Source: Acetofilamentum sp. (GTDB lineage Bacteria > Bacteroidota > Bacteroidia > Bacteroidales > JAFGUD01). From it: a stretch of DNA of 7,960 nucleotides. Positions within the stretch are counted from its first letter, which is position 1, and the number at the start of each line of letters is the position of its first letter. A program made the position numbers and the translations under genes. The DNA is taken from positions 1 through 7,960 of the forward strand of contig DYKL01000150.1 in assembly GCA_020722645.1 (NCBI GenBank), given 5' to 3'. This document shows, in pieces, positions 1-7,400 of this stretch. The notes beneath the pieces were generated by a model that was not told the origin of the DNA, ran no database searches, and saw only the letters and a list, made by a program, of their open reading frames with translations.

Positions 1-53
1 TAGAATGAAAATAATTATAAACCAACAACTTACAAAATTATTTACACATGAAA
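1..53 (+). repeat. Left-edge copy of a ~53-bp interspersed repeat
   Basis: Positions 1-53 match the reverse complement of 7810-7862 at 50 of 53 bases. The three differences, at 18, 22 and 27, are all transitions, and the match ends at 54. The same unit occurs at the right edge as two identical copies in the opposite orientation. Here it covers the ATG at 5 and the first 16 codons of the small + strand gene, and it also contains a second, out-of-frame ATG at 48-50. That second ATG corresponds to the ATG that starts the sensor gene in the copy at 7808-7860. The repeat may continue left of the window. Its family is not recognised. Confidence 0.9.
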
Positions 54-364
54 GACATGAAGAATATCTTGAATTAAGAAAAAAACAAAAAGAATATGCA
101 TCACGATATAAACAAGATAATCGTTGGTCTCAATTTTTAGCTGAATTAAACCAAAGGTATAAGGTTTCAGAGCAACCAACGGATAATCCTGACATTTATG
201 AAATTTTTGATGTCAATATTGCATCTGTTAATGGAGCTACTTATGAGCCAAATTCAGAAGGTTATGATTCAGTTTCTATGTTCGTTTATTTAAAAGAAAA
301 ACAAAGCCGAAATACTTACAAGTGGAATACACTGTTGACAAACAGATTATTGAAAGGAAAATAA
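5..364 (+). CDS. Small uncharacterised protein, probably frameshifted near its C-terminus
   Basis: This is an open frame of 119 codons encoding a soluble, charged protein; I do not recognise its family. The N-terminal third (about residues 8-50) is rich in Lys, Glu, Arg and Gln and is probably helical. The middle (about 60-97) is more acidic and strand-like, and includes DIYEIFDVN and YDSVSMFVYLKEK. No signal peptide or membrane segment is visible. The ATG at 5 lies inside the interspersed repeat, and the frame is open to the left edge, so the true start could lie outside the window. The first 16 residues are nearly identical to those encoded by the repeat copy at 7908-7960. After about residue 99 the frame becomes less convincing, while another frame (301-405) continues with more protein-like sequence. 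The last 20 residues given by this frame are therefore probably wrong. It is convergent with the ClC operon. Confidence 0.6.
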   Translation: MKIIINQQLTKLFTHERHEEYLELRKKQKEYASRYKQDNRWSQFLAELNQRYKVSEQPTDNPDIYEIFDVNIASVNGATYEPNSEGYDSVSMFVYLKEKQSRNTYKWNTLLTNRLLKGK

Positions 365-405
365 GTTTCGGACAGTGGTATGATTTATTCGAAAAATCTA
401 TTTAA
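301..405 (+). pseudogene. Displaced C-terminal segment of the gene starting at 5
   Basis: Reading from 301 in the frame one base behind the upstream gene gives 34 codons ending at TAA 403-405. They include YLQVEYTVDKQIIERK followed by a segment containing FGQWYDLFEKSI. This looks far more like a folded protein than the Lys/Asn/Leu-rich tail of the upstream frame. The frame is blocked upstream by TGA at 265-267, so the switch must occur between about 268 and 361. The A-rich stretch 292-305, with a run of five A at 297-301, is the natural site. One missing A there would join the two frames into a protein of about 133 residues. No canonical slippery heptamer in the right register is seen, so a mutation or a homopolymer sequencing error is more likely than programmed frameshifting. 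The bases from 406 to 525 are AT-rich and show no gene. Confidence 0.55.
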
Positions 406-560
406 TTTTTGATAAGTTAATTTTTTTGCATAAAATTGCTGAAACGTTTCAACCTTTTACTTCAAAATTTTAAGACTTCTTGTTAAAAAAATTTCAACTG
501 CTGGTTTCACATTGGCGAATTAAAAATACAACCTTAAATCCGCAAGTCTTTTCGTAAGTG

Positions 561-584
561 GTTGCAGGTGAAAACACCTGCAAC
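561..584. other. Hairpin 1 inside the MITE-like element
   Basis: Bases 561-570 (GTTGCAGGTG) pair perfectly with 575-584 (CACCTGCAAC) around an AAAA loop, giving a 10-bp stem that would fold in either transcript. No T-run follows on either strand, so it is not a classical intrinsic terminator. It could still slow polymerase or protect the 3' end of the ClC mRNA. Confidence 0.8.
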
Positions 585-597
585 ATGTAGTTTGCAC

Positions 598-621
598 CAG
601 TCAGGTGTTTTCACCTGGCTG
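598..621. other. Hairpin 2 inside the MITE-like element, mirror of hairpin 1
   Basis: Bases 598-607 pair with 612-621 around a TTTT loop, with one T-G pair (601 with 618). The 16-base core CAGGTGTTTTCACCTG (602-617) is the exact reverse complement of the core of hairpin 1 (565-580). The two hairpins can therefore fold separately or pair with each other as one long duplex. No T-run typical of a terminator follows. Confidence 0.8.
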
Positions 622-666
622 AATTTCAGATATATAAGTATAGACTTACGGATTTAAGGATACAAT

Positions 667-2445
667 TTAATTTGCAGAGAATTCTTTCAGAAGTTTCCGG
701 TAATGAGCAAAAAAATTGGAACGTGATATAAATCCAACGTATTTGCCATTATCTAAAATTAAAAGATTGTAACTCTGTGTTTTTTCAAATTGTTCGGCAA
801 CCGTTTCTAGATGCTCTGTGATTTCGGCAAAAACAGGAGGGAAAATCATTAGTTCGGCAACTGTAAGACTATCGTAAAGCTCTTTTTTGAACATTATTTT
901 TCTGATTCTGTTCAAAGAAACAACCCCAAGAAAATTATTTTCATCATCGACAACCGGAAACAAGTCTCTTGTGCTTATTTTAACTGCTTCAACTAAATCA
1001 CCCAGTTTATTATCAGCTCTAACTTTAATAAAATTATTTTCGATTAAGTTTTTTAATTGAAGAATAGTCAGAATATTTTTATCGGCGTGATGCGTAAGTA
1101 GAATTTTTTGATTTGCAAGTTCAATCGAAAAAAAGTTGTGTTTCTGAAAAAGGCGGATAGTTATATATGCAACCGAAGAAGTAATTAAAAGAGGCATCAT
1201 CAGTGAATATCCGCCAGTCAGTTCACAGATAAAGAATACCCCTGACAGTGGAGCGTGCATCATAGCCGAAATTAATCCTCCCATACCTACAAGAGCACCA
1301 TTTTCGTTAGGAATATCAAAACCTATAGTATTAAAAAAGTGCGACATAAATAGTCCTAAATTGAGTCCGACAAAAAGAATAGGGGTGAAGAAACCTGCAA
1401 TACCACCTGCAGAAACTGTAACAGATGAAGTAAAAGCTTTAACAATAGCAATAAGCAAAAATAATAAAAAAATATAACTACTTTGCAACACATCAGAGGC
1501 AAATAAACCGTTTTTATTCAAATAAGCGTAATCGCCTTCTATTGAAGAGTTTATAGCCGAATATCCTTCTGCAAAAATAGCCGGAAACATATAAACCATA
1601 AATCCAACCACAACTCCGGCAATTACAAACCTGAAAAAGACTTTTTTAATTTTGTTAAACCATTGTCTGAGTTTCATATAGCCTTTGCTAAAAAATAATG
1701 CAAAAAATCCGCTAACGATTCCCATTAAAACATAAAAAAGTACATTATTGTAGTCAAAAGAAGCTTCGTATTTGAAACTGTATAAATAGTTTGAACCAAG
1801 GAACAAGTATGAAGTCAATGAAGCTGTAACAGATGCCAAAACAATTGGAATAATAGACAATGATGTTAAATCTATCATTATCACTTCTAACGCAAAAACA
1901 ATTCCTGTGATTGGAGCTTTAAAAATAGCGGAAATTGTACCGGCAGCAGCAACCCCAAGTAATAAAATTCTCTGTCTGTATGAAAGTTTGAACAAATTTG
2001 AAACAAATGAACCAATGCCTGCACCGGTCGTAATATTAGGACTTTCCAAACCGCCGCTTGCACCAAACCCGACAGTGAAAATTGCTCCGACAACAGATGA
2101 AAATATATTATGTGGCTTCACATACCCTTGATTTTTTGATATAGAATATAGCAGATTCGGAATGCCGGGTTTGATTTCCAATCGTGATATTTTTATATAA
2201 ATATATGTCAACATCATTCCGACAAAAGGGAAAAGAAAAAAATAAAGATTATTTTTATCGCAAAATGGCAGTATAATGGTATGAACAAAATGTACAGAGT
2301 TTTTCAAAACTACAGCTCCTATTCCGGTTAAGAATCCAACAATAACACTTGCCAAAAGCAGGATATAATAGTTGTTAATGCCACGTTGCCGGATTTTTGA
2401 AAGTGTTCTGAGAAATTTTATTTTATTAAATTTTTTCAAAAACAA
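667..2445 (-). CDS. ClC-family anion channel/transporter with C-terminal CBS pair (paralogue B)
   Basis: This is a 592-residue inner-membrane protein of the ClC family, which works as a homodimer with one anion pore per subunit. About residues 25-435 are hydrophobic helices. CBS1 (about 465-520) and CBS2 (about 530-588) form a cytoplasmic regulatory module. Signature sites compared with E. coli ClC-ec1: KPGIP at 92-96 puts Pro93 at the Ser107 position. GLESP at 132-136 keeps the gating glutamate (Glu134), but Ser replaces the second Gly of GxEGP. FALEV keeps Glu187 but has Val188 where the internal proton glutamate Glu203 would be. GFFTP is at 351-355, and Phe439 stands at the Tyr445 position. 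It is the more diverged of the two paralogues. The start is TTG (2445-2443): the next in-frame Met is near residue 77, inside the membrane domain, and the N-terminus aligns with that of paralogue A. It lies 10 bp after the stop of paralogue A, so the two are probably co-transcribed. The substrate is not certain. Confidence 0.92.
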   Translation of the reverse strand: MFLKKFNKIKFLRTLSKIRQRGINNYYILLLASVIVGFLTGIGAVVLKNSVHFVHTIILPFCDKNNLYFFLFPFVGMMLTYIYIKISRLEIKPGIPNLLYSISKNQGYVKPHNIFSSVVGAIFTVGFGASGGLESPNITTGAGIGSFVSNLFKLSYRQRILLLGVAAAGTISAIFKAPITGIVFALEVIMIDLTSLSIIPIVLASVTASLTSYLFLGSNYLYSFKYEASFDYNNVLFYVLMGIVSGFFALFFSKGYMKLRQWFNKIKKVFFRFVIAGVVVGFMVYMFPAIFAEGYSAINSSIEGDYAYLNKNGLFASDVLQSSYIFLLFLLIAIVKAFTSSVTVSAGGIAGFFTPILFVGLNLGLFMSHFFNTIGFDIPNENGALVGMGGLISAMMHAPLSGVFFICELTGGYSLMMPLLITSSVAYITIRLFQKHNFFSIELANQKILLTHHADKNILTILQLKNLIENNFIKVRADNKLGDLVEAVKISTRDLFPVVDDENNFLGVVSLNRIRKIMFKKELYDSLTVAELMIFPPVFAEITEHLETVAEQFEKTQSYNLLILDNGKYVGFISRSNFFAHYRKLLKEFSAN

Positions 2446-2455
2446 TATTTTATTA

Positions 2456-4231
2456 TTAATCAGATGAAAATTGTTTTAGCAATGTTCTGTAATGGGAAAA
2501 GAAATTTGCCCTGGAAATAAACCCTAGATATTTACCTTCTTTAATAACGACAATATTAAAAACTCCGCTTCTTTGAAGCTTTTCAGCAATGTTTTCGGGG
2601 TGTATTTCACTGTCATCAATTACATTATCAGGGACAAACATAATTTCTTTGACTTTTATTTTTGAATACAAATCGGGTTTAAAAATAATTTTTCTGACCC
2701 TGTCCATACTTACCAAACCCAGAAAATGATTGTTGTAATCAACTACCGGGAAAAAATTTCTATTACTTTCAGATATTACTTTTACAATGTCCCCCAAATT
2801 TTGTTCGGGATTTAAAGTATTAAAATCTGTTTCTATAATATTCTCAGTTTTCAGAAGAGTAAGAATGTTTTTGTCGGCGTGATGTGTCAAAAGTTGTTTT
2901 CTTTTAGCTAATTGAAATGTATAAAGGTTATTTTTTTGAAAAACTCTTACAATAATATAAGAAACCGTTGAAGTAACCATAAGCGGGAAAAGCAATCCAT
3001 ATCCTCCGGTAAGTTCACCAATCATAAAAATACCTGTAAGCGGAGCGTGAAGTACACCGGCTATAAGTCCTGCCATTCCAATTAATGCAGAATTTGAATA
3101 TGAAATATTGTATCCCATACTTTTTGCAACAGCAGCAGTTATTAAACCTGTATTTACACCTGTAAAAAGGGTAGGAGCAAATACTCCGCCTACACCACCG
3201 GCACCGAAAGTAAATGAAGCAGCAACAGTTTTTAGCAAAATCAGAATTAATAACAAAAGTATCAGCGTTATTATATTGTCCTGATTAAAATTAAAAATAA
3301 AATTATCAAATAACTGATGATAATCTCCCTGTAAAGTATAATTGATATATTCATAACCCTCGCCATATAAAGCAGGAAATAAAAATATCAGTAAGCCTAA
3401 TAAAATACTACCAATTAGTAATCTTTTAATAGGTTTCTTGATTTTTTCGAAAATTTTTGATATTTTTATATAAACAATTGTGTAATAAACAGCAGTAAAA
3501 CCTGATACAATACCAAGAATGATAAAATACGGCAATTGACTGACTTCAAAAGCATCTTGAAGCGTAAATGAATATAAAAAGTTTGTACCCGAAGCTAAAT
3601 AAGATGTCAAAGAGCCACTTACCGATGCTAACAAAATAGGAATTATCGAATAAGTTGTTAGGTCAATCATAATTACTTCCAGAGCAAAAACAACACCTGC
3701 AATCGGAGCTTTAAAAATAGAAGCCATAGCTCCGGCACAGGCAGCACCGATAAGAATAATTTTTTGTTTGTAATCAATTTTAAATAATCCTCCAAAAGTT
3801 GAACCCACTGCAGCTCCGGTTGATACAACAGGTCCTTCAAGTCCTACTGACCCTCCAAAGCCCACGGTTAAAGCACTTGCAACAATTGATGAATATAAGT
3901 TGTGCTTTTTAATATAAGCGTTGTTTCTTGATATTGAGTATAAAATTCCAGGTATCCCGTGTCCTATTTTTTGTTTTATGATATAATTGGCGAAAACTAA
4001 TACTAATGATATTCCTATAATCGGATAAATAAGGTATAAGTAATTATTTTCGAATAATTCTGTGATTTTTTCAGCAAAAAGGCTAATTTGATGCACTGAT
4101 ATTTTTATAACAATAGCAAGCAACCCTGCACCAAAACCGGTCAAAATACTAAGAAAGAGCAAAAAATAAAAATTATTGCTTGAAATAAGACGCCACTTAA
4201 TAAACTTTTTCCAAAATTTCAAATTTCTCAT
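2456..4231 (-). CDS. ClC-family anion channel/transporter with C-terminal CBS pair (paralogue A)
   Basis: This 591-residue ClC protein is the first gene of the ClC operon and starts with ATG at 4231-4229, without a visible Shine-Dalgarno sequence. A short cytosolic N-terminus (about 1-20) precedes the multi-helix membrane domain (about 21-430). A linker containing LLTHHADKNILT (about 447-458), identical in paralogue B, leads to CBS1 (about 463-518) and CBS2 (about 528-586). Its pore motifs are nearer the family norm than those of paralogue B: GHGIP at 90-94 (His91 at the Ser107 position), GLEGP at 130-134 with gating Glu132, GVFAP at 349-353, and Tyr437 at the Tyr445 position. Glu185-Val186 lacks the second glutamate that carries protons in ClC-ec1. 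It may therefore be an anion channel or an exchanger with a different proton path. Chloride is the default substrate, but the altered filter residues mean selectivity should not be assumed. It and paralogue B clearly arose by tandem duplication. Confidence 0.93.
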   Translation of the reverse strand: MRNLKFWKKFIKWRLISSNNFYFLLFLSILTGFGAGLLAIVIKISVHQISLFAEKITELFENNYLYLIYPIIGISLVLVFANYIIKQKIGHGIPGILYSISRNNAYIKKHNLYSSIVASALTVGFGGSVGLEGPVVSTGAAVGSTFGGLFKIDYKQKIILIGAACAGAMASIFKAPIAGVVFALEVIMIDLTTYSIIPILLASVSGSLTSYLASGTNFLYSFTLQDAFEVSQLPYFIILGIVSGFTAVYYTIVYIKISKIFEKIKKPIKRLLIGSILLGLLIFLFPALYGEGYEYINYTLQGDYHQLFDNFIFNFNQDNIITLILLLLILILLKTVAASFTFGAGGVGGVFAPTLFTGVNTGLITAAVAKSMGYNISYSNSALIGMAGLIAGVLHAPLTGIFMIGELTGGYGLLFPLMVTSTVSYIIVRVFQKNNLYTFQLAKRKQLLTHHADKNILTLLKTENIIETDFNTLNPEQNLGDIVKVISESNRNFFPVVDYNNHFLGLVSMDRVRKIIFKPDLYSKIKVKEIMFVPDNVIDDSEIHPENIAEKLQRSGVFNIVVIKEGKYLGFISRANFFSHYRTLLKQFSSD

Positions 4232-4317
4232 TTTTATGTAATTGAATAAACGCTAAAAGCTGATAATTAGCATTTTACGAACTTTAAATAATCTAGCCTA
4301 CAATTATTAAAATTGCA

Positions 4318-4325
4318 CAAAAATA
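4318..4325 (-). promoter_or_regulatory. Candidate Bacteroidota -7 element for the ClC operon
   Basis: On the minus strand 4325-4318 reads TATTTTTG, an exact match to the Bacteroidota -7 consensus TAnnTTTG. It would start transcription roughly 75-85 nt before the ATG of ClC paralogue A. A convincing -33 TTG at the usual spacing of about 19-20 nt is not seen; the nearest TTTG (4359-4356) is 30 nt upstream. In such AT-rich DNA the box could be a chance match. Confidence 0.35.
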
Positions 4326-4379
4326 CAATTTTAAGAATAATTTAGCTACTTTGTTCAAATTTTTTCGTTTTTATTTTGA

Positions 4380-4490
4380 GAAATTATAATTTCTGTAGGT
4401 GAAAGAAATGGAAAAACGGTCTATTCTGTTTACAATTCCGAATTGGTAGATTTATATGATAAGTTGAATGTGATATTTTTTTATAACTAA
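4380..4490 (+). pseudogene. Possible short gene relic between the sensor and ClC operon
   Basis: On the + strand an open stretch of 36 codons runs from 4380, just after TGA 4377-4379, to TAA 4488-4490. It includes NGKTVYSVYNSELVDLY, which reads like real protein rather than the Lys/Asn/Phe/Ile-rich noise typical of AT-rich intergenic DNA. It has no usable ATG in frame, no recognised family, and ends 4 bp from the stop of the sensor gene on the other strand. It could be the tail of a lost gene or chance. The rest of the 4232-4494 gap holds the promoter candidate and otherwise nothing recognised. Confidence 0.3.
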
Positions 4491-4494
4491 TTTT

Positions 4495-7400
4495 TCAGAC
4501 TTTTACTCCAAAAATAATTACATCATCAACTTGTTCGTAACCGTTTTTCCACTCTTCAAATGTTTTTATTATCAATTCTTTTTGAATATTCATAGGGTTT
4601 TCGGCTATTGAAGAAACAAGTGTTTTAAAGTTTTTTGCCATAAATTTATTTTTTTCTGCACCACCGAACTGGTCTGCAAAACCGTCTGAAAATGTATATA
4701 AGCAATCATTTTTCTGCAATTGTAAAGTTTTAACCGTAAATTCTTTTTCAACAAAATATACTCCAATAGGCTGTCGGTCAGCATTTAGCTCTATCAGTTC
4801 CTTATTTCTGACTATCCACAAAGGATTGTAAGCCCCTGAATATGAAATATTTAAAGTGTCGTTGTTTAGAATATAAAGAGCAATGTCCATTCCGTCTTTC
4901 TGTTCATTTTCCTGACCGGTTTGTCTGAGCGATTCCTTTACTTTTTTTCTTAATCTGTTAAGTATTTCGGCAGTGCTGTCCAAGCTGAATTTTGTAATAA
5001 TTTCGTTCAAAAAAGAATATCCCAAAATGCTCATAAATGCCCCGGGAACTCCATGACCTGTACAGTCTGCGACTGCAACAATTACAAGATTTTTTATTTT
5101 TTTCACCCAGTAAAAATCGCCGGAAACTATATTTCTTGGTCTAAAAATCAAAAAATTTTCAGGCAATATTTCATCTAATACTTTCTGTGAAGGCAAAATT
5201 GCTTTTTGAATTTTTTGTGCATAACTTATACTTGAAAGAATCTCCTGTTTTTGCATATTTGCTATATCTCTTTGTTTTTCAATTTCTTCTTTTTGAACTT
5301 GTAATTCTTCGTTTTGCGACATTATTTCTTCTTTTTGCTGTTCTATTTCAAGAGTACGTTTTTTAACTTCCGCTTCAAGTATTTCTTTGTCTTTCTTTAA
5401 CTTTAATTCTCTGATTTTCATTACAAAAAAGACAATTGCTATCAAAAATACTATAGAAAAAACATAAAATATTTTAGTCCTGTAAAAAGGCGGAACTATC
5501 TGTATATCAATAGTTTTTATATTTTCACTCCAAACTAAGTCACAATTTGTTGCTTTTATGTACAAAGTATATTCTCCCGCATCAAGGTTTGTATAGTTGA
5601 TTATACGGTTATTTGCAGTTGTTGTTTTCCATTCTTTATCGTATCCTTCGAGTTTGTATGAATACAAAATTTTTGAAGGATTTTCAAAATGTAAAGCACT
5701 GATTTCAAATGAAATATCTCTTTGATTATACTTTAGTTTAATTTTATCGGTCAAAGTAATATGTTTAAACAAGATAATACTGTCAATTTTTACGCTTTGA
5801 TTTGATATTTTAAAGTCAATAATTTGAATTTCAGGCGAATAATTATTATCAATAATGCTGTCGGGATTGAAATAATTGAAACCGTTGCTGCCGCTGAACA
5901 GAATTTTACCTGATTTTGTTTTAAAATAGCCGTGCTGCGAAAATTCTTTTGCCTGAATGCCGTCTGTAATGTCATAAACTCTGAATTGTCCGGTTTGTGG
6001 GGTATATTTGCACAATCCGTTTGAAGTGCTGAACCACATATTTTTGTTGTTATCTTCAATAATTCCTTGCACAGTATTTGAAGGTAAACCGTCGGAAGTG
6101 TTAAATCTTTCTATTTTACCGGTTTTTGGGTCTATTTTACATACACCTGCACTAAAAGTACCTATCCACGTGTTGTTTTCGGAATCGAAAGAAATGCTCA
6201 TTATGTTATTTTGAGAAATTGAATTTGTATCATTAGCTTTGTACTTGTAAATTTCAAAAATTCCTGTTTTCGGGTCAAGAACGTTCAGACCGCCTTCCCA
6301 TGTTCCTATCCAGATTTTACCTTCGGGAGATACTTTTATAGTGTTTATATTATCAACAGATAATGAATTTTTATCGGGATTGTGTGAATAATTTTTAAAA
6401 ATACCTGTTTTTTTGTCAAAACAATCTATTCCATTTCCCCAGTAACCAATCCAGATATTGTCATTTTTGTCCACATCAATAGCCCAAACAGCCACACCCG
6501 AAATTGAAGTGGAATCGCCGGTTGGGAAATAGTTTGTAAATTTTTTCGTCTTCGGGTTGTAGCAAGATAAACCATTATCATCTGACCCAAACCAGAGAAA
6601 ACCTTCGCTATCCTGAACAAGACAAGTTATCATTGTTCCGGCAATGCTGTTTTTGTCCGGTTTATGGACAAAATATTCAGCAGAATTATCTGTGATGTCA
6701 TATTTTACTACACCTTTATAAGTTGCATACCAGACATTATTTGCGTTATCTGTAATAATACCGTTAATTCCGCCGAGTTTTGTTCCTTTTTTGTCTGTAA
6801 AATAATGATTGAAAGGTTTTCTTTTGGTATCAAAAAAATTTATTCCGTCGAAAAAAGTGCCAACCCACAAAACACCGCCTTTGTCTAAAAAAACAGAAAA
6901 TAATTTGTTTGAAGAAATTGAACCTGAATAGTTTTCATCATGTTGATATTTCTTGAAATTTTTGTTTTTACTGTCAAAATAAATTAAACCAGAATCGTCG
7001 GTTGCAATCCACAAATTATTGTTAATGTCTTTACATATCCGAGAAACTGATTCTGTGTGTTTTTCAATATTTTTTAAAAAATAAGATTCATCAGAAAACA
7101 GCTTTTTTTCAACATTATATAATAAAGGACCTTTGTCATAAGAAAAAACAAAAATTTCATTTTCATTGTTTTTGAATATGTAACCAACAGCTTCGGGAGA
7201 ATTGTCGACAAGTGAAAAATTATTGTTTATAATATCATATCTTATTAAACCATTATAAGTTGATAGCAGTAAAAAATCTTTTTTTTCTTCAACAATATAA
7301 CCAATGCCGTTGTATTTAAACTGATTATTAAATTCAAAATGTTCAATATTTTTTGTAACAGGGTCAAGTTTATACAATCCTTTTGAAGAACCTATCCAAA

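Larger units (their letters stand above)
532..659. mobile_element. MITE-like non-coding element with terminal inverted repeats and target duplication
   Basis: The left end CCTTAAATCCGCAAGTCT (532-549) and the right end AGACTTACGGATTTAAGG (642-659) are inverted repeats of 18 bp with one mismatch (543 against 648). The direct repeat ATACAA lies immediately outside both ends (526-531 and 660-665), as expected for a 6-bp target-site duplication. The 128-bp interior encodes no protein and holds two strong hairpins. Small size, inverted termini, target duplication and lack of a transposase fit a miniature inverted-repeat transposable element moved by a transposase elsewhere. The element begins 7 bp beyond the TAA stop of the downstream ClC gene, so it forms part of that mRNA's 3' end and separates convergent genes. 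I cannot assign an IS family from the termini. Confidence 0.75.

Noticed and set aside
292..305. Programmed -1 frameshift site in the small gene
   Set aside because: The A-rich stretch does not form an X XXY YYZ heptamer in the right register, and no downstream stimulatory structure is evident; a mutation or sequencing error is simpler.
440..451. Perfect 12-bp palindrome TGAAACGTTTCA resembling a LacI-family operator
   Set aside because: Several 12-bp palindromes are expected by chance in about 8 kb of such AT-rich DNA, and no promoter or gene start lies next to it.
561..621. Classical intrinsic terminators formed by the two MITE hairpins
   Set aside because: Neither hairpin is followed by a T-run on either strand, and both are better explained as internal parts of the inverted-repeat element.
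1887..2131. Overlapping ORFs of about 68-74 codons on both strands inside ClC paralogue B
   Set aside because: They lie entirely within a clearly conserved ClC reading frame, lack protein-like features, and are explained by that gene's base composition.
4379..4394. Perfect 16-bp palindrome AGAAATTATAATTTCT upstream of the ClC operon
   Set aside because: It is almost entirely A/T, so roughly 0.4 such palindromes are expected by chance in the window. It lies about 150 bp before the ClC start and has no T-run to make it a terminator. It is only a weak operator candidate.
4408..4449. A 13-codon ATG-started ORF on the + strand in the sensor-ClC gap
   Set aside because: It is very short, without a ribosome-binding signal, and in a different frame from the more protein-like stretch at 4380-4490.
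5790..6888. Several ORFs of 64-89 codons within the sensor gene in other frames
   Set aside because: They are shadows of the propeller-coding frame, with odd composition and no start signals.
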